Positions 46,734 through 58,505 of a stretch of DNA of 64,000 bases are shown one piece after another. The translations under genes and the position numbers were made by a program. The notes beneath the pieces were generated by a model, which worked only from the letters and a program-made list of their open reading frames with translations, did no database searches and had not been told where the DNA came from. Within the stretch, counting starts at the first letter, position 1. Every line of letters starts with the position of its first letter. The stretch comes from Heterodera schachtii (Eukaryota; Nematoda; Chromadorea; Rhabditida; Heteroderidae), in NCBI GenBank assembly GCA_023374025.1, contig SIJG01000002.1, positions 154,998-218,997 of the forward strand, in the 5' to 3' direction.

Positions 46734-46777
46734 CCCAAAAAAAAAACACCAAACAGACCAACCGCCAACTGCGGAAG
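46734..46777 (+). other. Possible 44-nt micro-exon between consensus-like splice sites
   Basis: TTCTTGTTTTTCAG directly precedes, and AG/GTATCG follows, a 44-nt stretch rich in C and A (CCAAACAGACCAACCGCC). TTTTCAG is the nematode acceptor consensus. All three frames are open. No neighbouring exon was identified, so this could be the only visible piece of a long-intron gene or a coincidence. Confidence 0.25.
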
Positions 46778-49072
46778 GTATCGTGTCTTTAATTATTTTG
46801 TACATAAATTTACAAAAATATTAAATTTTAAATTAAGTCCGTCTTTTAATTTTTTTGAAAATTAATTTGGCTTGACAGTTTTTTTTTCATTTCATTTGTT
46901 CTGTTTATTTAACATTTCCCTATTATTTTTTGATTTGTATTTTAGGCCGTGAAAATTCAAATAGTTTTTTATTAATATTATTATTATTATTTTTATTATC
47001 CAATTTTTTGTTAATAAGTCGCAGTTTTTGGAAAAATTGTAGTCGTTTTAAAAATTATGCATTTTGATATGTTCAGTATTAATTATAAAACATAGAATAA
47101 CTTTAAAAATACAGTTCTGTATTTATTTAATATAAATTTTATTTATGCAAAATGATTACTCTGTTTTTTTTTGTATTTAAATTTGTTCCCAAAATGTATT
47201 TATCTTGTCCATAAAATTTAAATAGGTATTCAAAGTTAACAATTTGAGATTATTAATTGAATTACTGAGTTTAGTTTAGAAAGATGACTCGAATTTTATA
47301 TTTTATTTATTTGGAATTTAAATCAAGGGAAGGGCGTGGAATTATTTGGATGTATGTAAATCTGGAGTTGTCAATTCTCGGATGGTTCTTCATCCTGTTT
47401 CTTGAATGTTTCATTCGCGCTTTTGTTCTTTAAAAATAAAAATACTAATGAAGCCACTATTTAAAATATTCGTTTTAAATTTCTTTATAATTATCATTTT
47501 TTATAAATAAATGAAAAGTTCGGTCACTTTTTCATTAGTTTAAAACTTGATTTGTTCTTAATAATTTTTATTTTTGCTTTAATTCATTTTAATTTTCTTG
47601 TTTTTCTGTTCCATTTCGTTTGTTTTTTTTGGTTTTTTTTTAAAAAAATAAATAAATCAGCAGATTGGGGTTGGCATTTATTATTAGGTATCTTATTTTT
47701 TTATAATAATCAAATAAGAATTAATTTATTATTAATAATAAAAGCAAACTATGCATTTTTTTTATTTCTTTTTCAAATTTTAACTTTTAAAAGCATTTTT
47801 AATTTTTAATTTCGCTTCTCATTTACTTTTATTTATTATTAATCCTTTAAATTTTATTTGCTTTTGTATTAACTTTTGTTGGTTTTTTAACTTTTTTTTA
47901 TTTCTTTTATATTTTTGGTGTCTTTTTTATTGCTCTGCTAATTAATGATAGTTTAAATTAATTTTGATTAAAATTGAATGGAAAAATAAATAATATTCTT
48001 AGACAGAATCAACTTTGGTAAAATTAATTTTAAAATAACCAAACCGAAAAAAGTTTATCTAACTTTGGTAAAAAATATTTTTTTATTTATGAAACCTCGC
48101 AAAATTAATTCCAAAATTTGAAATTTCCAAGTTAATCTCTTGCTTTTATTGAAAAAGTATTTAATTTTTTTGAAACAAACAACTGAAAATTATAAAATAA
48201 TTTAGAATTTAACTTTTTTTTATTGTTGATTCCTTAAAATGGTATAAAATTAAATAGTATTGATTAAATATTAATTAAAAACACGAATAATAATTTAGAA
48301 AAAGAAAAGCCTATGCTTAAAATAACTAAATAAGATGGTTATATAGATGTAAATATAATTTATTTTTTTGTCAAAAAATGATTAATTTAAAACCGGCTTA
48401 GGATACGCCCTGCTGGACATCCGTTTATTTTCGGCTTTAATATTTTAAAATAAAAAAACTATAAATGTTTTTTTGTTCAATTTATTAATTATGCCTTTTT
48501 GATTGAAGTTTTACAACAATATTAATTATATCAATAGATTTTTGTTAATAGATTTGGTTTTAATTTTTTTATTCTCATGTTCTGTGCAGTTTTATTTGTA
48601 GAATGTGGTGGGTTCAGCATTTTTATCTTATAATTATGATAAAATTGTATTAGATAAAAATTTAATTTATAAACGTGTTTTTAAAGTAGTTTCATTTTTC
48701 GTTTAATGAGATTTAAAAAAGTTTCTATGTCATTTAATAGAAATTATGCATCATTTTTATTTCCTTTCAAACTTTAACTTTTATTATCTTTTAATTGTAA
48801 ATTTCGCTTGACATCTATTTTTCTTTTAATTACTATTCATTTAAATAATGTGTTATTTCATCTCTTGGATGCATAAATTTTAATAACTTTTAATTTAATT
48901 TTATTTTCAAATTTTAAATCATTAGGTTCTGTTTTGAATTTTAAAAGCAAGGGAGTACAGTGAAAAATGCTTAAAATTTTTTATGTATTTTTAAATTATT
49001 TAAAATTGTCTTTATGTCGTCTCAAAAGTTTGGAAGTTTATTTCTTGCATTTTAATATTCTATATTTATCAT
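46778..49072. other. AT-rich background, no gene seen
   Basis: T-rich hydrophobic frames such as 47552-47809 are chance products. TTTCGCTTGACAT recurs at 46602 and 48803, which hints at old repeats. A lone GC-richer spot (48395-48425) matches nothing. Confidence 0.55.
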
Positions 49073-49600
49073 TAGAGACCGGACTTTTAGGCACGAAAAT
49101 TTCTCAAATAGGCACCTAAAAAAGGCACCAAAAATGTGAAAAAAGGCATAAAAAATTACAAAAATGGCAAAAAAGGCACGAAAAAGTGGAAAAAGGCACC
49201 CAAATATTCAACATTTTTCTAGCAAAAATTTACCAAGAGACCTTTTTTTTTGCTCTTCTGGCCAAATTTGTTTTTCTTCTATGTTATATCAACAATTTCA
49301 AAACCGGAGATTTTCCTAAATGGAGGACATGCTAAAAGCTGAAATTATTTAGATAATTAATAAAATATATATCTGGAATACTGTTAGGTATTTTGTTATT
49401 ATTTTTAATTCTTCTCATGTAAAATAATTTATACTATTCATTTATAACGTTTTAATTCAAAAATAAAATATTTAAATTATTTTTTCTTTAAGGATATTTC
49501 AGGCCTAAAAAATAAATCTATATAAAATAGGCATAATCTTATCGAAAAATAGCTTAACCAAAAGCATCTTTTTTCATTCATTTTTTATGTTTATTTTTAG
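49073..49600 (+). mobile_element. hAT-like element, left end: TAGAGACCGGAC tip with AGGCAC words
   Basis: The tip TAGAGACCGGACTTTTAGGC shares its first 12 bases with the 24049 element, but the subterminal word is AAAGGCAC, as in the fragment at 27164-27849. No GGTCTCTA right tip exists nearby, so the right end is lost. A copy of repeat V (TCGAAAAATAGCTTAACC) is at 49542-49600. Confidence 0.65.
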
Positions 49601-50057
49601 TTTTTTTTGTTTGTAATTTTTAGAAATGTTTAAAGCGATTTAATTTATTTAATTTTTCTTTCGTTCTTAAGCATATATTTGTAACCATTTAAATAATTTT
49701 GTTATTTTAAAGATTAAAAATTTTTATATTTGGGTTTTAATTTTAATTTTTTATTTAATTAATCATTTTATTTATGTATACATTTTGAAGTTTTTTTTTG
49801 TTTTTTCCTAAATTCTTTACAATTTATTTTTAATTTTCTCATGCCCATATTCGCGTTTGGGTATTTATTTTGAATTAAAAACCATCCTTTCTCTATTAGC
49901 CTGCATAATTTTAAAAAATTTAGTCAACTTTCAAAAATTAGTGCCAAAACATGCACTTTTTTCTCCATAACTATACAAATATGATTTTCTAATTTCCTTA
50001 AAATTATTTAAAATGATCACAGGAGGCGAAAATACAAAATTTGATATTATATTAACT
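49601..50057. other. AT-rich spacer, no gene seen
   Basis: Low-complexity sequence up to the target duplication TATTAACT (50050-50057) of the next element. Confidence 0.5.
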
Positions 50058-50078
50058 CAGGGCTCCCATTCGTCCTTG

Positions 50079-50275
50079 GATGCCAAGGACGTCCTTTGAA
50101 TTTGGCTCTCTTTCTTGGAAATAAAAAATGTCCTTAGATGCCAAGGACGTCCTTGGAATTTGGCTCTCTTTCTTGGAAATAAAAAATGTCCTTAGATGCC
50201 AAGGACGTCCTTGGAATTTGGCTCTCTTTCTTGGAAATAAAAAATGTCCTTGGATGCCAAAGACGTCCTTGGGAA
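50079..50275 (+). repeat. 58-bp tandem repeat, about 3.4 units
   Basis: GATGCCAAGGACGTCCTTGG starts at 50079, 50137, 50195 and 50253. Each unit holds an imperfect palindrome (CCTTGGATGCCAAGG) and GGCTCTCTTTCTTGGAAAT. Units differ by one or two bases. Confidence 0.93.
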
Positions 50276-50454
50276 TGAGCATTTGGAAAAGTTAAAAAAA
50301 AATTCAAAGAAATTTGATAATTTTTATAATTTTCAACAATATAAAGTTATGGCATTATGTAATAAAATGCAAATTTAATTACCCAAAATCTCAAAATTTA
50401 GTCATTTTTTAGACAAAATCTGCTAACATACAGCTTAAAATTACAAAAAATTCT

Positions 50455-50525
50455 TCCGGCGCCGCCGGACCCCCCCCCCCCCCCCCTATCCAATAAAATT
50501 TTTGGAAAAAGCGCGCCGCAAAAAA
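50455..50525 (-). repeat. GC core module, minus orientation
   Basis: TTCTTCCGGCGCCGCCGGA, 17 C, then TTTTTGGAAAAAGCGCGCCGC. The central TATCGGCA seen in other copies is deleted here. Confidence 0.7.
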
Positions 50526-53094
50526 ATCGTTTTTAAAGCATAAAAAGTCATCACAAATGAGGAAAATGATGTAAAAATAAAAAAAAATGTTGGAAAAAAT
50601 CCATTCCGGTGAAAAATACAAGCCATTTGAATAAGTATTAACCATTTTTCATTGCATATAATAAAATTTTTAAATGTCCTTGGATTTCATGAATTTTCCC
50701 AACTATGTCCTTGCAAATCGGCATACGCGTCCTTGGAAACGGAGCATGGACGATGGGAGCCCTGTATTAACTGGTTAATTGTAACATAAATTATTTAAAA
50801 CTATTTTGCAAAATGTACTGATTTTTCAAAATTATGAAGTGCCGCATTTTCAAAAAATTATTTTGCTTTTTTAGTAATATTTTTAATATAATTAATTTTA
50901 TTAACGAATTATTTTGTGTAACTTTTTATTTATCATGCATAATGCCGTATATTGATTAAGTTTTTTTATTCAAATAAATAATTAGTTTTTAATTTTTTTA
51001 TGCTTTTTCAAGCAGTTTATTATATAATCGTGGTGGATAACAACTATGCTGATTATGTGATGATTATTAAGGATGCGATTTATATGCATATGCATTTTTT
51101 TTCCTGAATTGTTTGTTGAATGTTCAAAATGCTTGAAAACATTAATAAACAAGATTAAAGAAATGAAATAAATATCATAAAACTTTTTGATAAAATAAAA
51201 TTTTAAATATAAATGAAAAATTATAAATTTATTTGGCCATTTATACAAATAAAAAATGCAATAAAATAATAAAGAATAATTAAATGAAAATTTGAGACAA
51301 ATGGAATATCATTGAAAATTGGGGTAAAAATAGCAGAAAAATCTAAATGAATTTAATTGAAAAACTATTTTTTTTATTATATAAAAAATTAATTTTGTGT
51401 CTGTCGGTGCCGATAATAGGCTTATAAATAATTAATTATCGACTTTGAAGGAAAAAGACAATTTCTAAAAAAATGCTCTAAAAGTTTTACACTTACAACA
51501 ATTGGAAGAATTTTCTATAAAGAAAATATGAAAAAAATGATTAAATAAAAATAACTAAAAAATGGAAAAAAAGAAACAATTCACAAAACAATAAAACCCA
51601 ATTGGAAACGGGAAAAGATCATCAATGATAGCCCCGCATTTTGTTGACAACCAAAAAAAGTTAAATATTGGCTTCACCAAAAGTGGCAATAGTTTCGACA
51701 CATTTGGGTTTTAGCTGAGTAAATTAATAACATTATTAATTTATAAAAGAAACACTTTAAGTAATAAAAATCTATTATTAAAAATAAAAAATAATTAATA
51801 AAAAATGTCAATGGATACATTCTTTCTGAATATCATATATAGGTACATGAGTTATTAATAATTCTTAAAATAGACAAACATTTATGATTAGCATTCTTTA
51901 ATAAAATCAGTAAATAAAAGTGATTATTATAATTTTTCAGTGCATTCATTTGTGAGTCAAATCTTTTTAAAAATTGTAGTGATTTAACTTATGATTTTTC
52001 TGAAATAAATTTAATAAATTCATTCGATTTTTCGAATAAATTTTATTCAATTCAACATAAAAAAAGATTTATTTTAAATTTAAATCATTGTGTAATTATT
52101 AAAAAATTAATTAATGATTATTTTATTTATTAGTTATCTGATATTTTTTGAAACATAAAAGTTTTTTGAAGAAAATTAATTTTTTTATTGATCGTTTTAC
52201 TCTAAATTTATGATTTAAAAAACATTGATTAATTATAACATTATAACACAATTGATAATAATTAAGAATACTTATTAATGAAATATTTCATAAAATATGC
52301 TTTTATTTTTATTTTATGTTTTGTTTTTCAGTATATTTATTTTTAATTATTTTGTTTAAATTAATTAACCTTTTTAAAACATTGTATTTAAAAACTATTG
52401 TAATTTTAAATTAATTATGTTTGATTCAACTAAATTATTTTATATTTAATTATGTGTCTAAAATTCACTTTTTCTATAATATTTTCATTCTTGTGCGCAT
52501 TGTGCATGACTAAATATTCCATTTTTTAAAGTTTTGAAAATGGAATTTACCATAAATTATACTTTGTGTCAATGATAAATTATTCCTTGTCTAATTTTGT
52601 ACAAAAATTTATATTTTTAATTTGATTTATTTGCTTAATTAAAATAAATTTGGTTGTTACAAAAGAAGAAACGAACAATTATTTTTTGAGAAATAAAATT
52701 TTAATTGATACACTATCATCTGAAAATTCAATTGAGCTAAAATTTTTGCATTTTTAATGATGAAATTAGAAAATATTTATTTAAAGCCAATCTCTTTGAA
52801 CTATTCCGGGGGCTAAAGACCACCAATAAATTCAGAAAAATAAAAAATTATTTATTAAAAATGTGTTATTTCCTAAAAATTTTATCCAGTGAATGTGAAT
52901 CAATTTTTAATTCTTGCATACAAATTATTTTTCGAATAAAATTTTCTTAAAACTCTATAAAATGAAAGAATTTTTGCAGTTTTAGCTGATAAATTAAAAA
53001 TTTCATGTAATAATGTTATTAAATAAATGTTTAATTAATTTTATAATCGGATATGCTTTTATTATATTAAGTTTTTGTTGTTTATTTTTATATT

Positions 53095-53160
53095 TGTAAT
53101 ATCTCTTATTTACTTTTAAACGCATGCTTAATGCATACAGAATTCCTTGCGCTACATCTT
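53095..53160 (+). repeat. Dispersed repeat S, copy
   Basis: TAATATCTCTTATTTACTTT, TAAACGCATGCTTAATGCAT, then CCTTGCGCTACATC. Confidence 0.45.
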
Positions 53161-56100
53161 CTCCTCTGTCAAAAAGTGGTTTGCTTTTATATTTATTTTC
53201 AAATTTTAAGGATTTATAAAATATAATGATTTGAATAATTAATTAAAAATGTATTTGGAATATTGATCATTTTATTTATGTAAAATAAATATTAATTTAA
53301 TTTTCATTTTCATTTTTTACTTTTACTTTTTATTGCGCACAAAATTAATAATTAAATCATATTTTATATTTCTCTTTAATTTTTGTATTTAATTTTTGTA
53401 TTGTATTATTTATTATTGTTTGCTCAATCTCTTTGAACCTAACCATTGTGTGCTTTTAATTCAATTCTTGTTAATATTTTTATTTTTATTTAATTCTATT
53501 ATAAATAAATGATAAAATTTATTTTTTTAGTAAATATTAATTTTTTGTTATTACTTTTATAAAATTTATTTATAAATTATGCTTTATTGTTTACTTTCAT
53601 GCTCGCTCTGTTGAAAATGATTTAGTCTTGGCTTGATCATTAAAATAAAAATTTGGGTATAAATTTAATTTTAGAAATTTTATTACTTTTTCTAGAAAGC
53701 TTTTGATAGTAAATAAATTTGAGAATTTAAAGTTTAATTTTAACTAAGGTTTTTTTGATTTATTAACGTTAAATTTTTCTTATTTTATTTTTATAAAACA
53801 TTATAAGCTGATTTAAATTAATTTTAATTTTCTGAATATAATTATTATTTTCTTAATATTGGCTTTTTTGTAAGTATTTGCTTTCTTTTAATTAAAAATC
53901 TATTAAATATTCAGTTTTTATAATTTTTTAGAATAATTTATTCTTTATTTTTTAACCCTAAAACCAAAACCTGTCATTTAACAAATAAAATAAATAAAAA
54001 TATTTTTATCAAAATGCAATTCTTAAGCTTCAAAAGAAATTTTATTTTATTTGTAAATCATCCGTTTGGTATCCAGTAACATATCTGAATATTATTCCAT
54101 GTTATATAATTTAATTTAATAAAAAGGTCTTTATTATTATGATAATGTAAATTCTTTCATTATTTAACTTATTTTTAATGATTTAATAATTTATTTTATT
54201 TCAATTACCTAATTATAGAAAAAGCTAATTGTTTTATGACTTAGAAAATATGAATTGGTAAAGAAATTACAAATTTTGTAAATAAGAAAAAAATTGAATA
54301 AACAATAAAAAACTAAAAGTATTAACAAAAAATTATACCACTTTTTTAAGAGTAAATTTGTTAAACGAAATAATAAAAAAATATTTTTATTATTTTATAA
54401 ATACAATTTATTATATTTTATCTTTAAAACTAAATTTCAACCACAGATTTTGAGCGAATACCTTAATATCAAATGAATATTATTTTAATTCTCAAATTGA
54501 GTATAAAAAAAACCAAACATTCCAAACAAAATTAATTAGAGCAACAAATTTTTTTCTCATTTAACGAAATAATTAATATGTATGAATATATTATTGTAAT
54601 TGAAATGTTAGTGAAATATTTTAAAAAAGTGAAAAAGTATCTTTTTTCAATTATAACAAAATTAAAAATTAAGTAAATTTCAATACCGTAAGAAATAAAA
54701 AATATTAGTCAAAGTACATATAAAATCAATCCTCTTAACATCATATTTTTAAGCAGCGCTAAATCAATAAGTGTAATCAAATTATAAAGCACCACAAATA
54801 AAATTAACAAAAAAATCCATTTATTACAATACGTTATTATAACAAAATATATGGGACAATGCAACAAAATAATTAATTAGGATTGCAATATTTAATTTAA
54901 TTATTAAAATTAAGCCAATATAAAACATATAAAATAATAAGCGCATAAAATTAATGTAAAAAAGTTAAGAGTTCTAATAAAAGATTGCATAATAAATAAT
55001 AATTTTAAAATTTACTTAAACAGAGATAAACTGAAATAATTTGTTGGGAGGAAGAAATTGCATAATTATTCGAGAGTAAAAATGAATAAATAAAAAGCCT
55101 AAAATAATTATATAATTCATTCTTTAAGTATTTCATACAATTACAAAAACATAAAAAATTAAAGAGCAAAACGAAAAAAATATTTATTCAATTAAAATGT
55201 TTTTGCTCATTACCTTGACAATGCTAATAAGAAATATTGAAGACAATAATAATTATGAATTGTAAATCCATTTTAATAATTAAAAAAACAAAATGAATTT
55301 TTATTTAATTTTAAGAACCGACAGAAATTAAATAAATCTTTGTATTTTTAAATGTTGGTAAAAGAAAAACTCATTTGTGAAATTTAAAAAATAGAATATA
55401 AATACCATTAAGGATGAAGTGGTGCTGCAGGTTTGCTGAATGCAAAAGTTTAAAAATAAATAAAAATTACGATATTAAAATATAAAATAGAAACAAAATT
55501 TAAATATTTATTTTAAATCTTGAAAATAGCAAAAATATCTAAAAATAAAAGCAAATAATATAAATGGAAAAAAACAGTAAATAGAATTTAAAATAGACGA
55601 AAGCTTAAAATTTTGTAAATTTTCAGTTGTATATTTTAAATAGCAAAAACTAATTATAAAAAAAAATTAAATTAAATTAAACTTAAAAAAAAATTAATAA
55701 AATAAAATTTTAAAAAAGTATAAAAATTTAAAATTATTTAAATTAAATGAATTAAGCATAAATGAGAAATATTTGAAACGGAGTTATGTAAGAAATTTAT
55801 TGATAAGGCAAATCCATGGCCTTAGGATGTGAATCCATAGAAAATGGATTTAAATAAATAAATTATTTAATTTTTAACGAATTAATAAAATAAATTTATT
55901 AACCTTTATTTAATAAATAAATATTATTTTCAAATAATTAAATATTTAATAATTATAAAGAAATAATAATGAATAATCAAAAGAAAAGTTCAACTAATAA
56001 ATAAGGGTATATGGGGCATGGTTTAAATTTAATTATATAAAAAACCAAAAATATAAAGTTTAAATAGAATAATTAATTGAAATTACAAAATAAAACTTTA

Positions 56101-56346
56101 GCATATATTATCTATTTTTATTTTTTAATAAGTTTTAAAACTTATTTTTTGAGAACCACTCCTTAAAGCAAATTTAGCGATTTTTCTATCAATCATGAAA
56201 ATGATTAAAGAATGTTATCACGTTCGGTTCGTTTTCATTTTTGGGTTTAAAATTTTCGTTTCGTTTTCGTCCAATGAAATTTGGATGAAATAGACGAAAA
56301 TATTTACACCCTTAATAATGACTTTTTTGGTTAAAAAAAAAGAATG

Positions 56347-56406
56347 TGTGGTTTATTGGTGCAAACTGCAGATTGATCTAATGGTTTTCATTTTGGCTTC
56401 GATCCT
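56347..56406 (+). other. Weak tRNA-like sequence
   Basis: GTGGTTTATTGGTGCAAACTG followed, 30 bases later, by GGCTTCGATCC. It resembles A and B boxes less well than the copies at 28237 and 33937. A terminator-like T run is absent. Confidence 0.25.
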
Positions 56407-57054
56407 ATATCCCCGCACTATGTAGAGTTCTTTTTTGTGAATAGTTTTACGTGTCCATTAAAGTTTCTTTTAATTCCTAATTTGGCATTTTGTTAAATTG
56501 TCAAATTAGTTAGTTTTTTGGTTCGTAAAAACCCCCATAATAAGTGCTAAAAATGGGAATATATGTATCAAAAAGTTCCAAATTTAAGGTTATTTTTTAG
56601 GTATTAAAAATAAAAACCAAGAAAATAGGTGCTAATAAGTCGAAAAATAGCCTAACAACAAACAAAATAATTTTTTTCGTGCTTTTTAGTCATGATTAGC
56701 GAGCGGAATAGGAAACACTAGGAAACAATTTTTTGTTATTTTTGAAAACAAAAATATTTTTTCAAAAAGATGGGGAGAAGGGTCATTTACTAGCTGCAGA
56801 AATCATAAGAAAAAACCGACAAAATGCAGAAAAATTAAGACAATTCAAAAAAAGAAAGAAATATTAATGAACAAAGTGCCATATTGTTCAAAATTACAGA
56901 AAATTTGAATAAAATTTTTTAATTTTAAACCCAAAACACACAAAAACCCATAAATAAAAAATAATTTTAATAGAAAAAATTATAAACACCACACAATTTA
57001 AGAAATATAATAATAAAATTTAATAAAAATTTAAAAGGCACTAATACTCTTATT

Positions 57055-57074
57055 TATATATATATATATATATA
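57055..57074. repeat. (TA)n microsatellite
   Basis: About ten TA units. Confidence 0.85.
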
Positions 57075-57116
57075 TTATATACATATTTTATAAATGATTA
57101 ACAAATAAAAAATAAA

Positions 57117-57166
57117 GTGGCGCCCCAGAGGGCGAAGGTGAAGATCAAGAAGACCAAGAGTTAATA
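57117..57166 (+). other. GC-rich coding-like island of 50 bp, unassigned
   Basis: AGTGGCGCCCCAGAGGGCGA and the following 30 bases stand out sharply from the flanking AT sequence. One frame gives a Lys-rich tail ending in a stop (KVKIKKTKS), another an acidic tail (EGEGEDQEDQE) that also ends in a stop. Either could be a terminal exon. No acceptor-like sequence precedes it (AATAAAG), so this is left open. Confidence 0.25.
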
Positions 57167-58111
57167 TAAATAAAAAATACCGACATTCCAAATATAAAAA
57201 ATAAAAGAACAATATTTAAATAAAAATATTTTAATAAAGTTAAGCTAATTACTCTGGAAAATTTTTAACAAATTTTTAAAACGAAATAAATGTAAAATTT
57301 AAACATTCCTTTTTAATGTCATCCAAAAAAATACATTTATTATAAAATAAATTATGTTAAAAACAATAATTCGAATAATTAATAGGACATGAGCAGAAAC
57401 AAAGCAGATTAATTATAACCAAAGAAGATTTAAACAAATGTTTTTAAATTTTGATATAAAATTGGAAAATTAAATTAATTAAATTAAATTAAAAATATAA
57501 AAAATAATATTGAGTTTTGGTCTTAATTTATTCACTTACTTTTTATTAATTATAAGTTAATCGTTTTAAATTTGAAGAGCGAATTTTTGAAAATAAATAA
57601 TATTTATACATTCATGATAATGAAGATAAGTTCTAATATATAGAATTAAAACATAAAATTGAGAAATATTTTAAACTTTCAAAGTATTTAAAATAAAGCC
57701 GAAAATTAATATTTCCATTAATTTAATTAAAAAATAAAACTAATAAAAGAATTTGTAATGGTAAATAAATAGGGATTGCATATTATGGAAAAAATAGGTT
57801 TATTGTATAAAGGATATTTAGGTAGGAAAAGCTCACTAAAAAGATAATTTTGAATATTTAAATTGCAAATCAAATTTATCCCGAAACGCAATTTATGTCA
57901 ATTTGATGTATTCATTATAATATTTCTAATTGTTCCATTTTGAATAATTTTTTAATGTTAATTTTGCATTTTCCTTTATTTTTTTCTTTATTTTAATTTT
58001 CATTTTTACCCGGCTGAATTGTAAGTAAAATAATTAATTTGGTTTTAATTCTTTTCATTTGATTCAGTGCCAATAAATTTGTTATTTCTTAATGAAAATC
58101 ATTCGAAAAGG
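57167..58111. other. AT-rich background, no gene seen
   Basis: Low-complexity sequence; nothing recognised. Confidence 0.5.
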
Positions 58112-58505
58112 GATTTACTCTTTTTGGCGTTGGCTAACAGAGTATAAAATTGGCAAGAAAGCAGTTTTAGGTGCAGATTGTGTCCGTGATCTGGGGCTTT
58201 GGTTGGTCAAAAGCTCTCGTTTAACAATCATATTTCAAAAATTTTAAAGTCGGTCTATTTCAAAGCATTTCAAATTTTAAAAACATTAAAACAAGGAATA
58301 TCAGGACCTTAATCGTAGCATATAAAAGTTATATCAGACCTCACCTCGAATACGCATCCGAAGTATAGAATGTCCCGTAAAAGAAGCGAATCAAAGAATC
58401 GAAAAATTTCAAAAATATTTCGCAAGAATCGTATACAAAAAATGTGGCCTCAAAGCTGAAAAAATATTTCGGAGATTAAAGAAAACTAAAATAGTCATAA
58501 AAATG
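58112..58505 (+). pseudogene. Non-LTR retrotransposon reverse transcriptase, C-terminal relic
   Basis: Three plus-strand frames read in order YKIGKKAVLGADCVRDLGL (about 58140-58195), NNHISKILKSVYFKAFQIL (about 58218-58275), VAYKSYIRPHLEYASEV (58315-58365) and IEKFQKYFARIVYKKCGL (about 58398-58450). This is the familiar end of the RT domain in non-LTR elements of animals: RDLGV, then YxxYVRPxLEYAsxvW, then IExvQrxFtrxi. The usual Trp after EYASEV is a stop (TAG at 58366), and frameshifts separate the blocks, so it is a dead fragment. Catalytic parts of the domain and the endonuclease are absent. The clade cannot be told from this piece. Confidence 0.8.

Larger units (their letters stand above)
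50058..50764. mobile_element. hAT-like element 'CCTTGGATGCCAAGG', 707 bp, perfect 8-bp TSD
   Basis: Ends CAGGGCTCCCATTCGTCC and, inverted, CAGGGCTCCCATCGTCC, one base apart, flanked by exact TATTAACT on both sides (50050-50057, 50765-50772). The left interior is a 58-bp tandem array, and words GTCCTTGGA also stand near the right end. A GC core module in minus orientation (17 C) is at 50455-50525. No transposase frame; the 76-codon minus frame here is the translated array. Confidence 0.94.
50773..57054. other. AT-rich background, A-rich strand, no gene seen
   Basis: Over 6 kb without convincing frames. A worn GC core word (GTCGGTGCCGATAATAGG) is at 51404, repeat S at 53095, a GTTTCGTTTTCG-rich spot at 56220-56290 and fragments of the AATATGTGC family at 56530-56660 (AAGTGCTAAAAATGGG, AATAGGTGCTAATAAG). 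Confidence 0.55.

Noticed and set aside
50052..50282. 76-codon repeat protein on the minus strand
   Set aside because: It is the 58-bp array read through all frames; the period is not a multiple of three.
28237..56406. tRNA genes at 28237, 33937 and 56347
   Set aside because: A- and B-box-like words are present but acceptor and anticodon stems do not pair convincingly, and two of the three lie inside mobile elements.
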